Positions 56,139 through 64,000 of a stretch of 64,000 nucleotides of DNA are shown here, piece by piece. The stretch is from Symbiodinium natans (Eukaryota; Sar; Dinophyceae; Suessiales; Symbiodiniaceae), in NCBI GenBank assembly GCA_905221605.1, contig CAJNDS010002801.1:784118-848117 (forward strand). Reading direction: 5' to 3'. A program made the position numbers and the translations under genes. Under the pieces are notes generated by a model. It did not search any database and was not told where the DNA came from. It worked only from the letters and a program-made list of their open reading frames with translations. Position 1 is the stretch's first letter, and each line of letters begins with the position of its first letter.

Positions 56139-57129
56139 TGAGGGTGCTTGCTTCTTTGACCCAGGCCCACAAAGCTCTCGGCCGAGGACATCGCAAGAAT
56201 GCTCCCGCGGGGCGACAGAAAAGCGCCGCTTGTTCTGACTGTGCCATGAGCCCAAAACGCTGCAGTAGCTGGGGCGGAAAGCGGAATTTGCAACGGCATT
56301 GTAGAAAACCGAATCTTGTATATGTCCACCAAGTCTTCTTCCGGCTTTGTAGGTGAAGCGTTTGGAAGCTCAGGTCTGCTCGCTAGAACTGCGCGGCATC
56401 CACTCCCATCTGTTTGGCTGTAAGACAACTTGGAGGATTCCCTTAAGATAAGGACCTCAATAAGGTACCCCGAACTTCGGAAACCCCCATTTGAGTCACT
56501 CCAAGAGCGCCCTTCGGCAGCTCGTTCCCGTTTGATTCCGAAGTTATCCAAAAAACCCGCAGGTCTCACAGCTTGACAAGTGCGCAGGAAACAAGCCAGG
56601 CACGAGGCACAGCTATTTCACCTTACGTTCAGCGCACGATGACATCCTCGCGGAACCCAAACGCTGCGCGCCTTTCCATGTACCATAGTAGACTGCACCA
56701 GAACAGGCCCTTGCGTAGTTCCGAGTAGCCAATCCTGTGCAGCAGCACAACGAATGAACCGACTGGCCCGAGTCCTCAAGGTCTCTTACTACGCTGGCAG
56801 GATGACTCGCCTCACAGGTGTCTTCAAAAAGCTCGGCTTTCCCTTGAAGGTGTTCTTCAAAACAAGTCCGTGACACGCGCCAGACGTATGAAACACGGGG
56901 ACGCGCGACGTACTTATCTACAGAGGGCGGACGCCGCGACATACTCGTACCATTAGTTTGCTGCGCAGCCACACCTTGATTCATGTGTTGGTTCTCTGTA
57001 GACGCAGATGTTTGCGTGCATACCGTTACAAGTACGAATACTTCTCACCTATAGCGCCCTTAGGAAGTTGAGTTTTTATGTTTATAAGGCCCAAAGGAAA
57101 ACTACAAGAGATGGCTTGTTTTTAAGGTC

Positions 57130-58557
57130 ATGAAGGTTCTAAGCGGAGTATTGTTGTCGTGTGCTGCTTCGCCTCTGTCTGATTTTTCCCCGAGCACTTT
57201 TCGCGCTGCGCCTGAGATCTTGCCGAAGGTCGGCAAGCTTTGCTTCGACTCCACACTCCGAGCCATGTTCTTTGGCTGCTGCGTGGAAAGCTCTTCGAGC
57301 CCCAGGGGCCTCGGTATCAGTTTTATCAGGGCAGAGGAGCTGACGGCTTGCGAAGCAGATCGGATTCCGATTCCTTCACGTCACAACAGCCAAGACTCCG
57401 TGAATGATATGCCAGACTTCAGCGACAAGGAGACCCGATGCATCCAGCAGACTCAAATGGGGACAAGTGGATCAAGTGGCGCGTCCACCGTGGACTCTGA
57501 CACAGTGCCTACGCCACTTTCGGAGCCACTGCAGGCCAGGCCCCTTCTGACGTCGACTCGCAGAAGCATGCTGAGGGGCCGGGCGGCAGACTCGCGATGG
57601 AAGCTTCGCCAAGAGGAGCTTCACATGCACAGAGAGCTCAGCCGAACGCTCAAGAGCTCGCTCTACCTGGCCACGTGGAAGGGGACTCAAGTGGTCATGA
57701 AATGTGTGGAGGTCCCGAAGAATTTGGACAGGACTTCTGACTTCCAGCTGAAGACCTCCTCGGAGTCGTATGATCCAGTTTCGTCACGCGCACTCCACGC
57801 CTCCGAGGTGAACCAGGATCTTTTGGAAGAGTTGCTGCACGAGATCGAGCTCCTCTCTTCTTTGCGGCACCCAGACTTGGTGTTGTTCATTGGGGCATGT
57901 TTGGACAGGGACTCTCCCGTGATGTGCATCACCGAGTACATGCCCGGTGGGGACCTGGAGCGCCACTTCATGGCCATGCGCCGGAAACATCAAACACATG
58001 CGTGGCAGCCGGCTCTCAGACAGATTCTGGACTGGTCTTCAGCGGTTGCGCGTGCGCTCACCTTCCTGCACACCCGTGAGGAGCCCATCGTTCACCGCGA
58101 TCTCAAGCCGTTAAATTTGCTGCTGACAAAACATGGCGAGGTGAAGATCGCAGATCTCGGCATCTCAAAGATGATGGCAGCAGTGGCCGGTGACGTGTAC
58201 AGCATGACCGGTGGCGTCGGCAGTTGGCTCTACATGGCGCCAGAAGTCGTCAGACATCGGCACTACAATGAGAAGGTGGACATCTACGCCTTTGCTTTAA
58301 TCATGTATTTCATGAGCTCCGGGCGTCACCCGTTCCACGAGATATCGAAAGATCCCGAAGTGGTCTTGAAAGAGTTTGCCCAAGGTAAGGAACCGAGGCC
58401 CAACGCTGCCGAGTGCCATCCTCCGCTACGTCCGCTGATGGCCCAAAGTTGGCACGTTGACCAGGAACAGCGGCCATCCGCACAACGGATTGCAGCCCAG
58501 CTGACCGAGGTCACTGACAGCTACGTGCCATCCACATGTTTTTGCACGAGGGCTTAG
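57130..58557 (+). CDS. TKL-like Ser/Thr protein kinase, intronless
   Basis: An uninterrupted 475-codon frame from ATG to TAG. The first ~150 residues are polar and Ser-rich. An alternative start at Met46 (MFFGCCVESS) would give a Cys-rich N-terminus suited to lipid modification. Kinase landmarks: VVMK with Lys191; the alpha-C region HEIELLSSLRHPDLVLFIGA; hinge ITEYMPGGDL; catalytic loop HRDLKPLN with Asp324 and Asn329; ADLG (342-344) in place of DFG; activation segment to GSWLYMAPEV (APE 370-372); and a C-lobe to about residue 465. The region before Lys191 (SRTLKSSLYLATWKG) lacks a clear glycine-rich loop. HPDLVLFIGA and YMAPEV point to the TKL/RAF-like group. The lack of introns and internal telomere-like repeats contrasts with its neighbours. 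Confidence 0.9.
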   Translation: MKVLSGVLLSCAASPLSDFSPSTFRAAPEILPKVGKLCFDSTLRAMFFGCCVESSSSPRGLGISFIRAEELTACEADRIPIPSRHNSQDSVNDMPDFSDKETRCIQQTQMGTSGSSGASTVDSDTVPTPLSEPLQARPLLTSTRRSMLRGRAADSRWKLRQEELHMHRELSRTLKSSLYLATWKGTQVVMKCVEVPKNLDRTSDFQLKTSSESYDPVSSRALHASEVNQDLLEELLHEIELLSSLRHPDLVLFIGACLDRDSPVMCITEYMPGGDLERHFMAMRRKHQTHAWQPALRQILDWSSAVARALTFLHTREEPIVHRDLKPLNLLLTKHGEVKIADLGISKMMAAVAGDVYSMTGGVGSWLYMAPEVVRHRHYNEKVDIYAFALIMYFMSSGRHPFHEISKDPEVVLKEFAQGKEPRPNAAECHPPLRPLMAQSWHVDQEQRPSAQRIAAQLTEVTDSYVPSTCFCTRA

Positions 58558-58559
58558 GC

Positions 58560-60085
58560 TGAGGGTGAAGCATACTGTTCATTTGTCATTGTCATTATCT
58601 TTTCCTAGAAGCAAGAACGAGTATTCGTTCACAACCTTACGGGTTCCGGAGTGGTATGCCTGAGCCTCTCCCACGTGCTCTATTTTCATAGGTCCTTTGC
58701 CCCGGTTGGAGGGCACGGCCCTATAAAAACATTTTTGTCTTACAAGCCGGGCTCAGGGGCTCGACCTCTTCTCTTGCCTGCCAACTGGGCAGAGCTCGTT
58801 GGCAGTATTTTGCTAAGACCTAGGATTGTCTTCGTTTTTGAACTAGCGGTCCCTTAGGGGTCGCTTCCAGTAGCCCTGCTATCGCATGGGGCGACGCGCG
58901 GGGCTATCTGATGATGCTGGGCCATAATCAAGACTCCCAATTGCAAAGTCGTTCGGAAGTTTTAGCTTTGCGTGAAGTCCTTTTGAGATGACGGAAAAGG
59001 CAACTTCCGGTCCGGGACTTCCATCACTGCAACAACGGTTCATGACGAATCGTAGCAGTTTTGAAAAGAGTCTCCGCATGTCGCCGCAAAAGTGCCGACA
59101 GCGGGACTAGCCGGCGAAAGCACATAATAGAATGTCTTTTGTTGGCGCCGGGCCAAAATTTTCAACAAACAGTCGCTGCGTTCTGTTCAATTGAGCGGTG
59201 GTCGGCCGGTCAGAGCCATTATGTTGCAGCCGTGTGAGTCTAGTCTGACTTGAGACAGCTGGGATCACCGTTCAGGCACAGCGTGAACTTGCGTGGATGC
59301 CAGCTGCGGAACAGCAAAGACAGGAGCACATGACAGAACCCCCGCCCCCCCCCACCCCCCCCGCCCGCCCCCCCCGCCCCCCACCCCGCCCTCGGTAATC
59401 GTATTCCCTTAAAGCCTTACGGTCCCCTTAATAATTATACCATAATAGCCCCCCAAACCCCTTTACTTTATTTGTTGGGGCCCCTACAGTATTTGTTAAA
59501 CTGAAATGGTGGTCGGGAGTTCATTGTGGCAACTGTTCGTTTTGGGTTTAGGACTTTAGGGTTTAGGGTCGTTTGTTTTTGTTGCCCTCAAGCACGTGGG
59601 AGTCTCTCTTCTTTTTCGTCCCGTTTGGGGATCCCATTGTAATACGGCCTCACGTAAAGAGTATCAAAAAAGGACGCCCAAATTTGCAGAATCCCCATGT
59701 GCGCAGAAATACTTCAACAAAAATGGCAGCTCCCACTCCCACAAAAAGGCGCCTGGCACGGAATTGGCCTAAACTGCGCATACTAAACCCTTATACTTGT
59801 GCAATCTTCCGCTCATCTGGTCCCAGCTGGCTTGGGACCTGGGACCCTGGTCGCATTCGTGACTCCGTTCGTGCCCAGCTCGAAGCTTTGATTGAAATGT
59901 CTGGGGCGGATGTAGCTGTCCACTGTCCAGCCTACCCTGTCCAGCGTGTAAATCCTTTGTGGTACCCTCCACTAGGCCCTCGACCGAGTTTGGTGAGTTT
60001 ACCATCCTCGAACCAGTCCTTTTGCTATCCGAACACCATACCTTAGCCCCACAGCTCTGAATAGCCTGCTAGCGGCGGTCGCGCG
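58560..60085. other. Intergenic region between kinase and PI-kinase genes
   Basis: Mostly unique sequence with a GC homopolymer-rich block (59340-59393) and a MITE copy. No convincing gene. An open frame at 59573-60046 has no recognisable domain. Confidence 0.45.
59393..59488. mobile_element. MITE-like element, family A copy 5
   Basis: CGTATTCCCTTAAAGCCTTACGG core, ATAATTATACCATAATAGCC and a GGCCCCTAC right end. It is preceded by a 50-base C-rich tract. Confidence 0.6.
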
Positions 60086-60094
60086 CATGGCGCC

Positions 60095-62566
60095 ATGGCT
60101 TCGGGCGAGGACGCTGACCATGAAGCACAGACCGAGGTGGGCGGGTGTGTGGTCGATGCGTATCGAGTATCATTAAATGATACCAGTAGGATAGCAGCAA
60201 GTTTGTTCTGAAATTATCTCTCGGACAATTACCTGGGTGGCTCGACATTGAAGGTGACGGACCTTCGGGGTTCAGTGGCCATTCGGCCCCCTGATGTTCA
60301 GCTGCTCTTCCGTCTCAGGGTCGAAGCCTCACTTTTTGAGGACATTCTCGTCGCCCATGGCCCACGAACCCCAAACCCAAAACCCTAGATCCTAAACCCC
60401 TGCATCCAGTCGGAGTCTCCCCACGACGTCGAAGCTGTGCCGGAGCCGCGGGACGTCGAGGCTGCACAGGCGGCCGAGAACGAGGCCATCTGCAAAGTTT
60501 CCAGGTTTTTTAGGGTGCAGTGTAGTGCATGGCGGGCCTTTTTTTTTGGGGGGGGGGGGGGGGAGGAGAACGACATGGAGCACTTGGCGACGGAAGGGTA
60601 CGTTACAGCTTTGTTCGAATTTGTTGGTGTTTTGGGCCTGACGTCGCTTGGATTTCATGTAGCACTCTGCAGGCAGGTTGACTTCGCGTGGTTTCCATGG
60701 GCATGGCGCTGCCGACCCTTGAAACCTATACAGACCCTCTCAAGGGATCCACCAATCAACTTGGCCCCCTCGTAGGCGGCAGACGACTCCGACGACTGGG
60801 CTGCCTTAGCCGCGGATCAACCCGTTGAAGACACGAGCAGAACCCAGGAGAACAGCGGCCCAGCAGCAGAAAGGCTTGTGCGTCAAAGTCAGTGGGATTT
60901 GGTGGGGTTACATGATGCTGTGCGTCTGGTGCACGTTTGGGTGCCCTTCTCACTGAGGCGGCAAGCAAGCGCTGTAGGGCTTTCAAAGCTTCCAAGGGGA
61001 ACATTTGGGACACCTAGACCAAAACCCTACCCCAAAGCCCCCAAACGCCCCAAACTCCCCCCCCCCCCTCCCTTCCCGGTGCCAAGGCCTGTGTCCCGCC
61101 CACGCAGCTGAGTGGCTGCTCGAGCTCCGGGGCAGGCGCCCAGGGGTCCCTGGGCCGTACTTTTTAAAAAGATTCTGGGATCATTGTCCTTTGCTTCTCC
61201 ATATAGCTACAGTATGCATAGCGTTGGGAGGGGGGAAGGGCGGTACCAGTGCCAACAAGAGCCCCTCTTCTGAACTTTCTGTTCATCGGATTTGGGGTGT
61301 GTCTCTGTGTGTGTGTTTTGATAGCATCAGGGTTCGGGGTTTTGGTTTGGGGTGTACAAGAGTTAAGGCTCAAGTTGGGGTATTTATGGCTCATACGGCT
61401 CATGTTTCAGAACTCGGGCTAGGGCTTCTATGGCTCATTTATGCGGCTTGCTTTTTGTTGTTTCAGGATGACAGCCCCATGTGATCGCCCAGGACACGCT
61501 TCTTTTCCCGGAGCCACTAACCCTCGGTGACCGAACCTTCAGCTCGGCGTCAGTGGAACGCGACTTCCGTGCCTGGGCTACATGAAGAAGGGTTCAGGGC
61601 AGTAGGGTTGGGGGGGGCAAACCCAGGGCCGGGAACTGATGCACCAGCAAGCCCGCCCATAGCCATTCCCAGCGAAAGTATCCCAAACCCGAACCCCGAA
61701 TGCTGCGGGCGCGGGAGCTTGGGCCGCCACATCCAGGGCAGATAGGAGTCCGGGTTGTGGGTTCAGAGCACTTTAGCAACTTGAGGGGCCCCCTCAGGGC
61801 CGAAGCAAAAGGTCACAGGTCAAGAGTTCGAAATCTGGATTCTGAGCTCCTCGTGTGGCTTGTGGCCAGGCATGACACCACGAGACAAGACAAAGCAACA
61901 GGGGAACCAGAAGAAGAAGAAGAACAAAAATTAAAATAAGAAGAAGAAGAAAAATATTTATAAGAATAATAAGAAGAATAAAAGTAAGAAGAAATAAATA
62001 CGAATAAGAAGAAGAAAACATAAAAGACAAACCTCAGGAACTGCTTCGGGAGCTCTGCTGCTCCGGATGGATCCCGGTGGTTGCCGCTACATCGTGACCT
62101 GCTGGCTCTTAGTGGAGAATGAGAGAATGAGGTACCCCATATATAATCCCTTCAAGGACATAATTTGAGGGATGTAAGGCGCCGAATTCCCTCAGTCCTT
62201 ACTAAGAACCAGTAAGGTGAAGTTCGCGGACGTGCGCCAGGAGCACGCGATGATGCGCGCCTTGATGGAGATGAATCGGCGCTGGCGCGAGCACCTGGTC
62301 AGCGTGTGCGGCCAGCCGGTTCAGACTGTTACTTACGAGATCTACCCTATAGGATCTCAGGGCGGATTGATTGAAGCCGTTGATGGGTGCCGGACGCTGC
62401 GTGAACTGAAGCGCCTCTGTAATGCGGAGACTCATCAGCGTGTTTACCGGGCTCTGGACGGGGACGCCACCAAGCTTGACACTTTGGCCGCCTCCACAGT
62501 GGCCTACCTCACTGCTTGCTATGCGCTGGGTGTGCGGGACGGCCATGACGACAACATCATGCTAAG
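60095..62566 (+). CDS. PI3/PI4-kinase-family gene, 5' exons and part of the catalytic domain
   Basis: Proposed exons: 60095-60136 (MASGEDADHEAQTE), 60410-60496 (VEAVPEPRDVEAAQAAENEA), 60776-60887 (DDSDDWAALAADQPVED), 61108-61145 (EWLLELRGRRPG), 61475-~61576 (AQDTLLFPEPLTLGDRTFS) and 62217-62566. The first four join in phase, and the N-terminus is strongly acidic. The last exon carries lipid-kinase landmarks: KFADVRQEHAMMRAL (position of the K-x-G-D-D-L-R-Q-D block), YPIGSQGGLIEAVDG, and the catalytic loop in CYALGVRDGHDDNIMLR. Canonical enzymes have GDRHxxN, so RDGH is unusual. The DFG-equivalent (HIDFG) was not found before the satellite at 62.9 kb. The rest lies beyond the window, or the gene is truncated. 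A GC donor at 62567 would allow continuation. An out-of-frame ATG lies at 60087. Lipid or protein specificity is unknown. Confidence 0.65.
61905..62030. repeat. A/G-rich AAGAAG microsatellite
   Basis: GAAGAAGAAG and AATAAGAAGAA units inside the intron before exon 62217. Confidence 0.88.
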
Positions 62567-62699
62567 GCGGGGACACGGCAGCCAACTATCCACCTAAAGA
62601 AGGCACCGTAATGATCCTTGCAGAACCTTGACCAGTCTTGTAACCTAGTAGAAAAGAACATAAGAATCGAACATCACATCTTAATAGACAGTGCATGTG

Positions 62700-62758
62700 T
62701 GTGTATACTGCATATGCATGTGCACATGAAGTACCACACACATATGTATATATATATA

Positions 62759-62794
<36 letters not shown>

Positions 62795-62900
62795 TCTCTC
62801 TCTGTGCGTGCGTGTGTGCGTGTGTGGGTGTGTGTGCGTGTGTGTATGCTGCAAGTTACAACACGTACATACGTATATATATATATATATGTACGTAGGA
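62700..62900. repeat. (CT)n, (GT)n and (TA)n microsatellites
   Basis: TATATATATCTCTCTCTC runs to about 62804, then TGTGTGTGCG repeats and a second TATATATATATA near 62875-62890. Open frames here are repeat artefacts. Confidence 0.92.
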
Positions 62901-62931
62901 CCTTTAGGGTCTATTTGGCACGCCTCTTTTG

Positions 62932-64000
62932 CCGCCGGGGAAATCCCTAGATTTGATTTTCAAGGATTTCATGAAATTTAAAATGCCCAAAAAATCCTTG
63001 AAATCCTTAAAAAAATCATATCCCGGGATTTAATATTTTAAGGATTTCAAGGATTTTTTGGGCATTTTAAATTTTATGAAATCCTTGAAAAATCAAATCC
63101 CGGGATTTAATTTTTCAAGGATTTCAAGGATTTCATAAAATTTCAATACCGGAACTCCTGCAAAAGCAAACCGCCCCCCTCCCCACTCAGAGTACGGGGA
63201 AGACCACGCGGATTTTAAAATTTATGAAATCCTTGAAATCCTTGAAAAATTAAATCCCGGGATTTGATTTTTCAAGGATTTCATGAAATTTAAAATGCCC
63301 AAAAAACCCTTGAAATCCTTAAAAAAATCAAATCCCGGGATTTAATATTTTAAGGATTTCAAGGATTTTTTGGGCATTTTAAATTTCATGAAATCCTTGA
63401 AAAATTAAATCCCGGGATTTAATTTTTCAAGGATTTCAAGGATTTCATAAATTTTAAAATCCGCGTGGTCTTCCCGTACTCTGAGTGGGGAGGGGGGGGT
63501 TTGCTTTTGCAGGAGTTCCGGTATTTAAATTTTATGAAATCCTTGAAATCCTTGAAAAATTAAATCCCGGGATTTAATTTTTCAAGGATTTCATGAAATT
63601 TAAAATGCCCAAAAAATCCTTGAAATCCTTAAAAAATCAAATCCCGATTTAATATTTTAAGGATTTCAAGGGTTTTTTTGGCATTTTAAATTTTATGAAA
63701 TCCTTGAAAAATCAAATCCCGGGATTTGATTTTTCAAGGATTTCAAGGATTTCATAAATTTTAAAATCCGCGTGGTCTTCCCGTACTCTGAGTGGGGAGG
63801 GGGGGGTTTGCTTTTGCAGGAGTTCCGGTATTTAAATTTTATGAAATCCTTGAAATCCTTGAAAAATTAAATCCCGGGATTTAATTTTTCAAGGATTTCA
63901 TGAAATTTAAAATGCCCAAAAAATCCTTGAAATCCTTAAAATATTAAATCCCGGGATTTAATATTTTAAGGATTTCAAGGATTTTTTGGGCATTTTAAAT
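62932..64000. repeat. Palindromic AT-rich satellite with ~309-base higher-order period
   Basis: Nested palindromes centred on AAATCCCGGGATTT with arms TCAAGGATTTCAAGGATTTC. A unique GC core (CCGCGTGGTCTTCCCGTACT … TTTGCTTTTGCAGGAGTTCC) occurs inverted at 63148-63212 and direct at 63457-63522 and 63765-63829, i.e. every ~309 bases. The array continues beyond the window. Confidence 0.93.

Noticed and set aside
62618-62950. Open frames with poly-(Leu-Ser) and (Val-Cys) tracts
   Set aside because: Pure microsatellite translation of (CT)n and (GT)n.

Overview
The window looks like nuclear DNA of a dinoflagellate, most likely a Symbiodiniaceae or other Suessiales alga (inference). The reasons are: short degenerate telomere-like (TTTAGGG/CCCTAAA) arrays every few hundred bases; every recognisable gene on the + strand, as in dinoflagellate unidirectional clusters; genes cut into many 30-220 base exons; apparent GC-AG (and one possible GA-AG) splice sites beside GT-AG; and a PPR protein fused to a tRNA guanine-N7 methyltransferase-like domain, a fusion known from algae. 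No rRNA, tRNA, CRISPR array or prokaryotic operon was seen.

Layout. 0-18 kb: exon-like islands of unrecognised protein(s) between repeat arrays, plus an intronless receiver-like ORF at 4989-5558. 18.2-23.6 kb: AlkB-type Fe(II)/2-oxoglutarate dioxygenase in about 13 exons. 24.3-27.6 kb: exon islands of an unrecognised gene. 27.8-48.4 kb: one gene of about 30 exons encoding a Lys/Gly-rich N-terminus, pentatricopeptide repeats, a helical linker and a TrmB-like (TGM) methyltransferase domain; intron phases agree across almost the whole model. 48.9-51.1 kb: two-exon GT92 (DUF23) glycosyltransferase with an N-terminal membrane anchor. 51-57 kb: gene-poor, repeats and MITEs. 57.1-58.6 kb: intronless TKL-like protein kinase. 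60.1-62.6 kb: start of a PI3/PI4-kinase-family gene that runs off the recognisable sequence. 62.9-64 kb: AT-rich palindromic satellite with a ~309-base period.

The most unusual feature is the intron architecture. Coding islands are typically preceded by C-strand arrays (CCCTAAA)n and followed by G-strand arrays (TTTAGGG)n, so each intron carries inverted telomere-like ends, and in several introns the 5' splice site is itself a GTTTAGGG repeat unit. Several families of small terminal-inverted-repeat elements sit in introns and intergenic DNA. The genes do not form a pathway. Two of them (AlkB-like and PPR-TGM) belong to families that act on RNA, but their co-location may be chance.

Exon boundaries were inferred by eye from reading frame, splice dinucleotides, phase and family conservation. 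They are models that need transcript evidence.
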